Origin: Ampullaceana balthica
Taxonomy: Eukaryota > Mollusca > Gastropoda > Lymnaeidae
Assembly (NCBI GenBank): GCA_944989445.1
Contig: CALYLW010001021.1
Coordinates: forward strand, 62,001 to 126,000
DNA: 64,000 bases
Direction of reading: 5' to 3'
In this document: one piece after another, positions 44,955-56,463 of the stretch
How the letters are laid out: every line of letters starts with the position of its first letter
How positions within the stretch are numbered: the stretch's first letter is position 1
Notes under the pieces: generated by a model
The model's database searches: none
What the model saw: only the letters and a program-made list of their open reading frames with translations
What the model was told of the DNA's origin: nothing
Made by a program: the position numbers and the translations under genes

Positions 44955-45899
44955 GGGATAGTTCAAGGCAATGAGTACTTCATGGTGGAATTGAAACATC
45001 TTCTGTACTTTAAGGTCCTTAATGCTTTGATCCTTCTGACTCCTATGTATATTTAATAGAGTTTGCCAATGTAGAAAAACTAATCATCTTTTAACGCCGC
45101 AAGAACTACGATAAGAGCACGCAATACGTAAGCGCCATGGCTGAAAGTTTCTCTGATTGGTTTACAACAGCTCGGGTGTTGCATTAGAAGTCCGAGTTTG
45201 GAACGGGGGTGGTATTGATGATACAGGGATATGCTCTAACGGTGTGTAATTTAAGGAGACCCCACCCCACCCCTCCGTCTTTTTGACTATTTAGAATGTG
45301 TTCCATTATGGGCTGTGTAATGTTGTGTCTAGTTGGCTCTGAAAAAGATCCCAAATTAAACTTCAGTAATGAATAATCTTGAACCGACCAAACATCCTCA
45401 ACGACTTACAAATGTTTAGATTCGTATTTCTAGATTCACTGTGTATTGCTATCTCGGTGTACATTGCGCGGCCCTCTCTTCAAGCCTTGACCTCGCTAAG
45501 TCAACGTGTGGCTTAAAAAAGATAAACACGGCCAAATCAAATATAGAGTAGCGCGAATATCCTTCCAGAGAGCCTATTTCTGTAACTGTAATGCTCAGTG
45601 TCATGGCAACATAGCGCCACCGGTGGTAGGTGTTCATAGAACTAGCGTGGGGCTAAGTGGCTATTTCAATGTCAGGTTAAAGGTTAACGATTGTGACCAA
45701 AGACTATTGACCCCACCCATGTGCATGAAGGCACAGTTGAACATATCAACACCAGACAATTGTTGGTGATTACGGTGGAGATGGAATACTTTATAGCAGT
45801 GTTTAGCCTTTAAAAAATACAAATTATTAAAAACGCAACCTTAAGCAATTTTTTTAACTTAAAAATATTAAAATACTTTCTTTCTAACATGTAGTAATT
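44955..45899. other. No supported gene
   Basis: The frame at 45506-45769 has no supporting signals. This may include retrotransposon 3' UTR near 44955, but I cannot show it. Confidence 0.5.
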
Positions 45900-46303
45900 C
45901 AGTGCTGCCAGCGCTAGGTTTTTCAACCTAGATCTAGGTTTTTCTTACCTTGTCTAGGTTTCTAGGTTTTTATTTCAAAAATAGCCATAATCTAGGGTTT
46001 TCTTTGAAAACGTAAATAAACGATGTTAAAGTACAAAAATTAATAATAAATATGTGCAATTTATATGATAAATAAATTCGATTTTTCAAGAATAAAATCA
46101 AGCGGTAGGTGGCAACAATATTTTTAGCCGCTCTATCATGTTACATTATGATATCTATGGGTATATTCCACTGAATTCGAAAGGTTGCGCTGCTACGGTG
46201 GCCATACTGTCTAAAGAAATCTGGTACAAGATAAAACTGCCTGAATGAGCCAAAATATTCAATTTTATTAAACTTCATGACAAACTTAACAGCTATTTTA
46301 TTT

Positions 46304-46345
46304 TCTTCTACCTGCGTTGAAAGAATATTCTCTCAAGTATACATG
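46304..46345 (+). pseudogene. hAT transposase dimerisation-motif remnant
   Basis: The frame reads SSTCVERIFSQVYMV then stop. The S-x-x-x-x-E-R-x-F-S pattern is the start of the hAT C-terminal dimerisation domain (family consensus near 'SxASxERxFS'). Residues downstream to about 46475 are in other frames, so the gene is broken. Confidence 0.65.
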
Positions 46346-46675
46346 GTATAGAGTATACCGTATTCAAGAACAAAAACATACTAATGTTCGTTCTTTCCGT
46401 CCGGAATTCAGAAGTAGAATGGGTTCACTGATCAAACGAGGAAAACCAACACTCTATCAACATTTAAAACTCAAATAAAAATGCAAGACGAGACATAAAC
46501 AATGGATAAAGGTATGACTCAATAATCTCCTGTATAAAAGTACCGTCTGTGATAGATAAGATAAGAATGATTCCAAGATATGATTGCCATTTATAAGGAA
46601 GATGACATAAGTGATGAATAAATGCAAATGTAAGTATATTTTACAAATAGCTTTTTAGAACATACTAATAACTTA

Positions 46676-46993
46676 GGGGCCGTCCATAAATGACGACATG
46701 CGTCGTCACACTTTGTGAGATGTGTGGCAAGGGAGTGGGGTTTTTAATTGAGAACTGTGACTTCACATCAAAAACTCTAAATGACAGCTCCACTTAAATA
46801 TTTGATTGCTTACAATTTATTTATGACAATTTAAATGGCTTCGCGCGTGTTAAGATATTAGACTGCAGCGTCAAACTTAATATACACTTAAATGACAATA
46901 AAATGATTTGAAACATGCTCATTTTCAAATAGGAAATACGTTTTTTTTAAATAATACCTTTTTTTTTGTTGAAGCTTTGTGATGTCATATTTG
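46676..46993 (+). mobile_element. Harbinger-like MITE fragment inside the hAT
   Basis: It begins GGGGCCGTCCATAAATGACG after TTA and shares CTCCACTTAAATATTTGATT, CGCGTGTTAAGATATTAGA and AAACATGCTCATTTTCAAAT with 6582-7426. It stops near 46993 without its right terminal repeat. Confidence 0.75.
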
Positions 46994-47092
46994 TTTATTT
47001 TTAGTGCGTCTAGGTTTTTTCTATCGGATCTAGGTTTTTTCTTTCGGGTCTAGGTTTTTCCAAAAATTGTTACTGGCAGCACTGTAGTAATT

Positions 47093-47527
47093 ATAGAAAA
47101 GTATTGTGGTATGGCATCTTTCCGTTTGCGAGAGACTATATATTTGAAAGCAATAATTATAGCTCTTTGGTCTGGCTGACGAGACTGATCCTTGAGTGGC
47201 AGTCTCTTCGTCATGGTGTGTAACATTATTACACATCTCGTTAAAATGAATCCAAATATATATTGAATAATAATTTTAGAATCTTTTAAAAAATCTTAAT
47301 TTCAAAGGAATTCCTTGTATGAGAAGTAAATATTTTCACTTTAATGAATGCATATAAAAGTTCCGGTTCATTTGACTACCCCAAGGCAAAAGCTTGAGAA
47401 GTTTAACTGATCTCCCCTACCCACCCATTTATTGAATAAAGCAGACGCTGCCTCCGTGAACACAGATCTCAAAAAACTGAAACGAGGCGACAGAACACCA
47501 AAACAATGTTGACGTTGTCAATAAACA
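47093..47527. other. No recognisable feature
   Basis: Nothing I can support. Confidence 0.5.
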
Positions 47528-47928
47528 AACCCGTAAAAACAAAGTTTTTGACTATAAATCCCTTATATATGAGACAGAACTAAAGTATGTTATGTTCGAG
47601 CACAAACATTTACAGCTTGAAACTGAGTGAATTCCACCTTGTTAAAACACGAGATGTGGTCGCCGATGGCTGGCGTGAAGTCAAGTGACCCTTAAAATGT
47701 AAACAATAGTGACTGCTACATATAGTTTTATATAGATAAACTAAAAATGCATTAATTTAATTAATGTACCTTTGATCGATCTGAAATGTTGATACGATGC
47801 ATTGTTAGGTGACACGAGTCTATGTGCCAAATTTCAGCTCTATGGCATTACGGGAAGTGGGTCATTTTTTACGACGAACGACAGACAGAGAGACAGAGAC
47901 TGGCGGTGAAGTTAACATAAGGGATTTT
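47528..47928 (+). mobile_element. Family A element, copy 3
   Basis: AACCCGTAAAAACAAAGTTT, AAATCCCTTATATATG at the left; GTTAACATAAGGGATTT at the right. The core and the GACAGACAGAGAGACAGA tract before the right end are present. Confidence 0.82.
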
Positions 47929-48135
47929 AAAAATATATATATAATTGATAAATAATCTTTAAAAATAAAAATAATAATATAACCTTTACCAATCTGGTTA
48001 GTTGCCCCCTACCCCCCCCCTCCGCAACAATAATATATGTAGACTTTCCCATAAATTGTAGAAATCGAAATAATGAGATGTACACCGTGGACTTTTTCAA
48101 CAAATTCTGGTCTCCATCTTCCGCCTTCAAAATTT

Positions 48136-49092
48136 CTACAGAAATCACCTATTCATCACTCTACAGAAATCATCCTACTCATCACTCTTACAGAAATCAT
48201 CCTACTCTACACTTACAGAAATCATCCTACTCTAACACTTAACAGAAATCATCCTACTCTAACACTCTACAGAAATCATCCTACTCTAACACTCTACAGA
48301 AATCATCCTAGTCTAACACTCTACAGAAATCATCCTACTCTACACTCTACAGAAATCATCCTACTCTAACACTCTACAGAAATCATCCTACTCTACACTC
48401 TACAGAAAATCATCCTACTCTAACACTCTACAGAAATCATCCTACTCTAACACTCTACAGAAATCATCCTACTCTAACACTCTACAGAAATCATCCTACT
48501 CTACAGAAATCATCCTACTCTAACACTCTACAGAAATCATCCTACTCTACACTCTACAGAAATCATCCTACTCTACAGAGATCATCCTACTCTAACACTC
48601 TACAGAAATCATCCTACTCTAACACTCTACAGAAATCATCCTACTCTACACTCTTCAGAAATCTTCCTACTCAAACACTCTAAAGAAATCATCCTACTCT
48701 AACACTCTTCAGAAATCATCCTACTCTAACACTCTAAAGAAATCATCCTACTCTACACTCTTCAGAAATCATCCTACTCTACACTCTACAGAAATCATCC
48801 TACTCTAACACTCTTCAGAAATCATCCTACTCTAACACTCTTCAGAAATCATCCTACTCTACACTCTACAGAAATCATCCTACTCTACACTCTTCAGAAA
48901 TCATCCTACTCTACACTCTACAGAAATCATCCTACTCTGCACTCTTCAGAAATGATCCTACTCTAACATTCTACAGAAATCATCCTACTCTACAGATATC
49001 ATCCTACTCTAACACTCTACAGAAATCATCCTACTCTACACTCTACAGAAATCATCCTACTCTACACTCTTCAGAAATCATCCTACTCTATA
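48136..49092. repeat. About 27-bp minisatellite, about 36 units of mixed length
   Basis: The unit is CAGAAATCATCCTACTCTAA plus CACTCTA, with frequent forms lacking AA or the whole ACACTCTA part (CTACTCTACAGAAATC) and a TTCAGAAATC variant concentrated in the right half. Confidence 0.96.
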
Positions 49093-49794
49093 ACAGCTTC
49101 AAAAAAGTAAATATTATTTTTGATCGGCTGGGGAAAACCACCAAAGATCGGTTACCTAACAAATAGGTCGGGCCCGGGGGAAGGGGGTTTGGGTGGATGA
49201 GTCATGATATGGAACATTTCCATTAGATAGAAAATTGTTTTAAAAAGATTAAAGCGTTTAGAGAGATTAAAGCCACCTCACACCTAGGAGCTGTCCGCGC
49301 CCTGCCACCAATACAGTAAATAAACTAAACCGCGTATTCGCGTATGTATGCCTTGATCGCTACTAAACAAAACCATGCTTTAAAAAGAATAACAATCTGG
49401 AGAAAGAGAAGGAAAAAATTGCCACCTTACATTGTACCGGGGCACCGGTGTGTTGTGAGAATCAACAGGCTGGGGGAGAGGGTACGGGAGGTCTCTGAGC
49501 GTCTGTCTAGACTTGTTGCGCTAATTCTCGTCTGCTAGCCCTACCGTCAGGTTGTCAGACGTTGCGTCTCGCGTCATTTTGTCGATTGACTCACGCGTTA
49601 ACTCTGAGAACCAGTAAATGGAAGCGGTAATTTGAGTCGGCCGGCCTTGTCTTCGCGTGCTGTGGGGAGCGCATCCGAGAACCGTAACCGGAGTTTAATA
49701 CAACTTTACAGGTGTGTTAATGTTCAGGTGTATTGTCAGTTGGCCGCGGTTTTATTGTTCCCTGGTTTGATTATTTCATTCCGTTGGGCGTGGT
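49093..49794. other. GC-richer stretch, no supported gene
   Basis: 49430-49700 is richer in CpG than average and could be a promoter or exon neighbourhood. The 64-codon basic frame at 49344-49538 has no recognised domain. Confidence 0.45.
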
Positions 49795-49856
49795 GAAGAC
49801 TCATAGGACCACGGTGAAGACTCATAGGACCACGGTGAAGACTCATAGGACCAGGT
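49795..49856. repeat. 21-bp tandem repeat, 3 copies
   Basis: GTGAAGACTCATAGGACCAC plus G, three times, the last truncated. Confidence 0.92.
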
Positions 49857-50305
49857 GAAAAGCGGCGTGAGGTAAGTAACTAGCGTTCACTTTCACGAGT
49901 TCCGACAAGCTGGAAGACGTATAGAGAAAATCGTAGTGTCACAGTCTGCGGTAATTGTTATCTGACTAAGAAGCTGAGCGTGACTAAGTCTAAAAAAGCC
50001 ACGACCTAACGACTGGGATTATAAACCTGAGATAAGAGATAACATTAATCAGGGCGAGCGGAGTAACTCCGTGCGTTTCGGGACACGGATTTCGTCGACC
50101 CACCCTGCAGTAGACAAAATTCTCACTTATTTATGGGGAGTTCTTTTTTTATTTTTAAAAATCTCATCGTGAGCTGCGAACATTATTTTTAGAACACTGA
50201 TATACTAGATTTTGTAAAGGGAAAAAATTGGAATTTCTGTGTGGCATGTTTGTTGACGAGGAGTATCGGATATTTTGGATAGTTTACAGACCTTGCGAGA
50301 ACCAT
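49857..50305. other. No recognisable feature
   Basis: Mixed sequence without a supported gene. Confidence 0.5.
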
Positions 50306-50815
50306 CGGCCAGATCAGTAGAGACACGCCTCTGAACGAACTGCCAGATCAGTAGAGACACGCCTCTGAACGGCCAGATCAGTAGAGACACTCCTCTGAAC
50401 GAACTGCCAGATCAGTAAAGATACTCCTCTGAACGAACGGCCAGATCAGTAGAGACACGCCTCTGAACGGCCAGATCAGTAGAGACACGCCTCTGAACGA
50501 ACTGCCAGATCAGTAGAGACACTCCTCTGAACGGCCAGATCAGTAGAGACACGCCTCTGAACGGCCAGATCAGTAGAGACACGCCTCTGAACGAACTGCC
50601 ATATCAGTAGAGACACTCCTCTGAACGGCCAGATCAGTAGAGAAACGCCTCTGAACGAACTGCCAGATCAGTAGAGACACGCCTCTGAATGAACTGCCAG
50701 ATCAGTAGAGACATTCCTCTGAACGGCCAGATCAGTAGAGACACTCCTGAACGGCCAGATCAGTAGAGACACTCCTGAACTGCCATATCAGTAGAGACAC
50801 TCCTCTGAACGACCA
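50306..50815. repeat. 30/34-bp minisatellite, about 16 copies
   Basis: The unit CCAGATCAGTAGAGACACGC plus CTCTGAACGG (30 bp) alternates irregularly with a 34-bp form ending GAACGAACTG. CGCCT/CTCCT variants and late shortened units (CACTCCTGAAC) occur. Confidence 0.95.
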
Positions 50816-52454
50816 GATCGAAGCCCTCCTGGAAAGGCTAGTTCCCACAGTCCACATTAACGTATGTGTTCACTGACAGTCATTCATAAACGGCATACAG
50901 TATACATGTTCATGTGCTGACTATCCAGCAGGAGTAGCTGATTGACATTAGACGGATCCTTTCTTTAAAAAAAAACAGGGGGGGGGTAACATCACCAGAT
51001 CACCGAATTTTGAATCATGAAGGATCATCGATTCTAAAATCAAGATTATATGATTCTGTCCTAGAAATTAAAATTATATTCTAGATTATAAAGGGTTTAT
51101 ATCAAGATTATATTTTTTAACCCTGAAAAGAAAAAAGACCTATCGGCATCCTTTCCAAGTCCTAGAAGGACCACCTTAATTTTAAAAAAAAACACGACAG
51201 ACCACCCCATTTTTTTTAAACAAGGGCCGACCACCCCACTTTTTTCCTAAAGGCTGACTACCCATTTTATTTCAGGGCATTTTCCCTGGGAGTGGGGTTG
51301 GGGGTGACGCCGTGATCACTAATGTTTTGAAATTCATTGAATAGGACGGGTAAGAAAAGCCATTTCCGGAGGTGAACACAGAGAAAAACTCCGTCTAGGC
51401 CATTCAAACACTACCCAGGCCATTCTACGCGGGTCCAAACCAAAACAGAAGCCACTCATATCAAAAGAGATGCGGCTTAGATTTTACGCTCCGCGGAGTT
51501 TGAAAAGAGGACTTAAGAGTCTCTGGCACTCTCAGCGTTCATTGACAACACTCCGGCGGGCTGACCCCGGTCCTGTCTGCGACTGGGGCCGCGAGCAAGT
51601 CTCGCTGTCGTTGTATCCCATAGTTTGTGTACTTTCGTACAGCTATAATAGTTGTAATACTTATTGTGTGCGTCTTTTTCACCTGGTAATAAAAGTAGAC
51701 TGTTTACACTTGTTTGAACTTTGGGTTTTTTTTTAACAGTATTTTTTTTTACACTGTACATTTGAAGATGGATGGCCCAGAGGACCAGCGAAGTTTCCCT
51801 GTGGTGATTTCTCCATTACAACGTATACCTCCCTTCCAATGTTGGTTGCGTTAACCCTCTGTTGATCCATAGCGTTATTCAGCCTTTAAGCCCGCGTAAA
51901 GATTGTAAAATGTTACCGAACAATGGAATTGAGGCATCAGGATTTACGTAATTACTGGTTATAGGCAGGCGAGACGAAAAAGTATTATACGTCTAGACTC
52001 TTGAAATGTTTGATCGGGCCAAGAGACCTTCTTTCAGATGTTAACCAAGTGTAATCTGCATTTAAGTATGCCGCTGGAGTCATTCACCTGGAGTCAGCAT
52101 AGAAACACAGTCTAACAATGAGCCCTGTCAGACCACGCTAACCCAATATAACATTAAAACAGACTTAACTTCATAACGTTTGGATATTTTTTTTAATGTC
52201 CCAGCCGAGATGACGAGCCCATTGATCCAGCAATTAAATTACAGAAACCTGTTTTACAACACCCGATTTCGTGTAACATACATCTCTGCCTCTTCACACT
52301 TTGCCTGTTAAACCGCATGTTAAACCGTTATGAAACTTTAGAAAAATGAAATACAGATTTTGTACACAGTTCTTGGGAAGCCTCATTAAAACCTAGAACA
52401 GACTTCAGGCAAACCTGAGGCCTATTCTCACCATCAAGTCAGACTAACACATCA
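50816..52454. other. No supported gene
   Basis: There is a G run near 50983 and a degenerate repeat around GACCACCCCATTTTTT (51175-51265). The 88-codon frame at 51470-51736 begins in GC-rich sequence but has no domain or splice evidence. Confidence 0.5.
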
Positions 52455-52520
52455 AATGTCACTAATCTCAACTGTCACTCATATCAGCTGTCACTAACAT
52501 CAACTGTCACTAAGATCAAG
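52455..52520. repeat. 18-bp tandem repeat, about 4 copies
   Basis: Unit CACTAATCTCAACTGTCA with ATATCAG, ACATCAA and AGATCAA variants. Confidence 0.8.
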
Positions 52521-52984
52521 TGGCGCAAATGCAGATCCTCTGAGTCCTAACCCAATAGACATCCTAGACATTTGACCTCTAACCCGAGCCATTCAGAAGG
52601 ACAGTGTCAACAAAACCATTCATGGACGCGGACTGCTGAGCTCCAGGAAAACAGGGTTAAGCTAATTTGCAAAGATACGGGGTGGGAAAGGGGTCCGGGG
52701 GGGGGGCAAAACATTATGTCAATAAATTAGAGTTGCACGGATGTCTGGAGGTCCATTGAGAGAGTATCAGGTGAAAAGAAGAACCCCTCCTGAAAACCAT
52801 TTCCTCCCCTACAAAACGGACTTGTAAGTGTAAAGTGATCTATTTTAAGACGTTGAGAGGAGGGAGTGTGTGGTTGGGGGGGGGGAGGGGGCTTTCTATT
52901 TGCCTACTCAAGCTTTGCAAAGTTGTCTTCCCTTTTCTTTCTTGTTAAAACCGTTCGTCGTCGTTACTAACTTTTCAAAGTGAC
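52521..52984. other. No supported gene
   Basis: G runs lie at 52698 and 52876-52890. Confidence 0.5.
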
Positions 52985-53605
52985 TTACAAGGTAAGTTGC
53001 CCAAAACTACGAGGTAGGAGGCCTAAAACTCCGAGGTAAGAGTCCCAAAACTACGAGGTAACGGCCCAAAACTACAAGGTAACAGGCCCTAAAATACAAG
53101 GTAAAAGGCCAGAAACTATAAGGTAAAAGGCCCAAAACTACAAGGTAAAAGGCCAGAAACTAGCAGGTAACAGGCCCAAAACTACAAGGTAAAAGGCCCA
53201 AAACTACAAGGTAAGAGGCCTAAAACTACGAGATAAGAGGCTCAAAACTACAATGTAACAGGCCCAACACTACAAGGTAAGAGGCCAAAAAACTACAAGG
53301 TAAGAGGCGAAAAAACTACAAGGTAACAGGCCCAAAACTACGAGTTAAGAGGCCCAAAACTACAAGGTAACAGGCCTAAAAGAGGTAAAAGGTGGAAAAC
53401 TACGAGGTAAGAGGCCCAAAACCATGAGGTAAGAGGTCCAAAACTACGAGGTAACAGGCCCAAAACTACAAGGTAAGAGGCAAAAAAAACTACAAGGTAA
53501 GAGGCCAAAAACTACAAGGTAAGAGGCGCTAAAATACGAAGTAAGAGGCCCAAAACCATAATACAAATGCCCAAAAATTTGAGATAAAGGCCGAAACTGC
53601 GAGGA
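52985..53605. repeat. 22-bp minisatellite rich in splice-donor-like sites, about 28 units
   Basis: The unit is ACTACAAGGTAAGAGGCCCA plus AA, with GGTAACAGG and GGTAAAAGG variants and length changes of 1-2 bases. AAG|GTAAGA in many units is close to the metazoan 5' splice consensus on the + strand. The copies are old and diverged. Confidence 0.93.
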
Positions 53606-54112
53606 AAAGGCCTCCCGTTTCACTGTTTTATGTACATCGACTTCATCTTTTAATTTAGGGCCCGGTTCTATTTACCACCTTTCACCACATGAGTGCCCGG
53701 TCTATGACTAAGAAGTTTGCTGAAAAATGACAACTTCATTGGTGGTTCTGTTTTCAACCTTGTAATGACACACTCGAGAAAATAATGAATAAAGTTGTAA
53801 ACTCCTTACAACTCTCAGCTTTCATTGAGGCAGAGCTTGTCATGGTCCACTAAGCTGAGAACTGCAGACCTACGTTCACATTCACACGTAGGTCATCTAG
53901 TGACTTATGAAAGACGTCTCGTTTATACCTGACTTTATCTCAAATGGGAAAAAATATTACAACCAGGGCCAGACTTTACTTCAAGCTTAGTGCGTGTAAG
54001 GGGAGAATGGGCGTGCATATGAAGGTTTCTCATATCCCGGGTAATTGGTGGTCCCGGGAAAATGGAACTTAAGTCACTCACATCCGGGATTCCGGTTAGT
54101 AAAAACTGGTGA
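53606..54112. other. No supported gene
   Basis: Ordinary sequence between two arrays. Confidence 0.5.
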
Positions 54113-55092
54113 CTTCTAGAGCAGTGAATGGTGACTTTCGGATGCAGAAAATGGTGACGATATTTTGACAGTAGTGAATGGTGACTTTCAGAGCAGTGAA
54201 TGGTGACTTTCAGAGCAGTGAATGGTGACTTTCAGAGCAGTGAATGGTGACTTTCAGAGCAGTGAATGGTGACTTTCAGAGCAGTGAATGGTGACTTTCA
54301 GAGCAGTGAATGGTGACTTTCAGAGCAGTGAATGGTGACTTTCAGGAAAGTGAATGGTGACTTTCAGAGCAGTGAATGGTGACTTTCAGAGCAGTGAATG
54401 GTGACTTTCAGAACAGTGAATGGTGACTTTCAGAACAGTGAATGGTGACTTTCAGAGCAGTGAATGGTGACTTTCAGAGCAGTGAATGGTGACTTTCAGA
54501 GCAGTGAATGGTGACTTTCAGAACAGTGAATGGTGACTTTCAGAGCAGTGAATGGTGACTTTCAGAGCAGTGAATGGTGACTTTCAGAGCAGTGAATGGT
54601 GACTTTCAGAGCAGTGAATGGTGACTTTCAGAGCAGTGAATGGTGACTTTCAGAGCAGTGAATGGTGACTTTCAGAGCAGTGAATGGTGACTTTCAGAAC
54701 AGTGAATGGTGACTTTCAGAGCAGTGAATGGTGACTTTCAGAGCAGTGAATGGTGACTTTCAGAGCAGTGAATGGTGACTTTCAGAGCAGTGAATGGTGA
54801 CTTTCAGAGCAGTGAATGGTGACTTTCAGAGCAGTGAATGGTGACTTTCAGAGCAGTGAATGGTGACTTTCAGACAGTGAATGGTGACTTTCAGAGCAGT
54901 GAATGGTGACTTTCAGAGCAGTGAATGGTGACTTTCAGAGCAGTGAATGGTGACTTTCAGAGCAGTGAATGGTGACTTTCAGAGCAGTGAATGGTGACTT
55001 TCAGAGCAGTGAATGGTGACTTACTTTGGCAGTAACAGTGAATGGTGACTTTCAGAACAGTGAATGGTGACTTTCAGGACAGTGAATGGCTA
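54113..55092. repeat. 22-bp minisatellite, about 43 copies, very homogeneous
   Basis: The unit is GTGAATGGTGACTTTCAGAG plus CA. Substitutions are few (AACA, GGAA, GACA), so most expansion is recent. Each unit includes GACTTTCAG|A, an acceptor-like end on the + strand. Confidence 0.98.
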
Positions 55093-55553
55093 AAGTCTCC
55101 GGCTGACAAGAAGATTAAATGATAGAAAAATAATGCTAGAAACTTATTTCTATTTTGAGAACAAATGTCGGAGTGCCGAATGAAGCTCATGTTTCCTGGG
55201 GAGATTGTCTATCTTGATAATTTCATTCTGTTCAGTTGACATCATTATAGTATTGTCATTGTATGGCGCCGAACTTCCTGCCGTCGTGTGGCACGGGGTC
55301 TGAAAACTGGGTTACTGGCAACAGACAACTGAACTGGAGTCAGGTCGAGGAAAACTTCTTTATGACGCCAACATATTTTACAATTCGTATGCATATTAAG
55401 TGTTTATTGGCCATTCTGATAAAAACTAAATTTATGAAAAGCTTGTTTGTTAAAATTTATCATCATTATTATTATTAATTTGTTGTGTGCTTAATGCTGT
55501 GAGGGGACAGGTTACAATAAAAGGAGAAGAATTTAAAAAACCCGTAATTAAAC
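55093..55553. other. No supported gene
   Basis: A frame from 55264 (ATGGCGCCGAAC) has a possible donor, CAG|GTCGAG, at about 55343, too weak to call. Confidence 0.45.
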
Positions 55554-56023
55554 AACCCCGTAAAAACAAAGTTTTTGACTATAAATCCCTTATATGTGAG
55601 ACATAACTAAAAGAATTTATTATGTTCAAACGCGACAAACATTTACAGACTGATACCGACTGATATACGCTGGCTTTAAAACCGGGGGGAATGGACGGGA
55701 GGGGTTGTGGATATCGATGGGTGGCGTCAACGCGTGAACTCAACTGGCACGTGGAAGAAAAACAATAACAAACTGTGAAATTGAATTACATATGTTATAT
55801 AGAGATAAACTAAAAATGCATTAATTTAATTACGGTACGTTCGATTGACCTGAAATTTTGATACGATGCATTGTTGGGTGACACGAGTAGTTGTGCGAAA
55901 TTTCAGCGCGATTGCATCACGAGAAGTGGGTCAGTTTTTCCGCCCGCCTGCGAACGACAGAGATGATGAGATGACGAAAGACAGACAGAGAGACATGATT
56001 TTGAAGGTAATATAAGGGATTTA
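55554..56023 (+). mobile_element. Family A element, copy 4 (first of a tandem pair)
   Basis: ACCCCGTAAAAACAAAGTTT, AAATCCCTTATATGTGAGA at the left; GGTAATATAAGGGATTT at the right. It contains all family landmarks: TTTACAGACTGATACCGA, the core and the GACAGAGAGACA tract. Confidence 0.85.
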
Positions 56024-56026
56024 AAA

Positions 56027-56463
56027 GAAAGCTTTTGACGATAGATCCCTTTTATATGAGAAAATAAAAGTATTGATTATGTTCAATATAATGCGCACCG
56101 CGCGACAGAGTAGCATAAACATTTACAGACTGAACGTGACTGAACTCCTCATGCTGTAAAACACGGGGATGTGGTCATCGAGGGCTGGAGTGAACCTCCA
56201 GTGACCCGTGGAGGTCAACTATAGCAGACGGCTACACCTGCCACATAGAGATTAACGAAAAAATCATTAATTTAATTACTGTACATTCGATAGATTTGAA
56301 TTTTTTATACAATGCATTGATAGGTGACGCAAATCGATGTGCAAAATTTCAGCTCGATAGAATCACAGGAAGTGGGTCATTTTTTACTTTTGTTTTTTTC
56401 CGCGGGGCCAAGAAAGAAAGACAGAAAGAGAGACAAGACGATGAAGATAATATAAGGGATTTA
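56027..56463 (+). mobile_element. Family A element, copy 5 (second of the tandem pair)
   Basis: It starts only about 4 bp after copy 4, with GAAAGCTTTTGACGATAGAT and CCCTTTTATATGAG, and ends AATATAAGGGATTT. It is more diverged than copy 4. Head-to-tail adjacency without a spacer is unusual for independent TIR insertions. Confidence 0.8.

Larger units (their letters stand above)
45900..47084 (+). mobile_element. Complete but dead hAT element, CAGTGCTGCCAG ends
   Basis: It starts CAGTGCTGCCAGCGCTAGG and ends TACTGGCAGCACTG, with 12-bp terminal inverted repeats. A perfect 8-bp target duplication TAGTAATT lies at 45892-45899 and 47085-47092. Both subterminal regions carry repeated TCTAGGTTTTT motifs, the kind of arrangement hAT transposases bind. 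A transposase C-terminus remnant lies at 46304-46345 and a MITE fragment at 46676-46993. At 1185 bp the copy is internally deleted. Confidence 0.93.

Noticed and set aside
48136..49092. CRISPR array
   Set aside because: Direct repeats here and in the other arrays have no unique spacers between them, and the DNA is animal, not prokaryotic.
51470..51736. 88-codon frame in GC-rich DNA as a gene
   Set aside because: The second half is low-complexity and T-rich, and no domain or splice site supports it.
53606..54112. Exon between the donor-rich and acceptor-rich arrays
   Set aside because: No open frame of useful length with protein-like composition lies between them.
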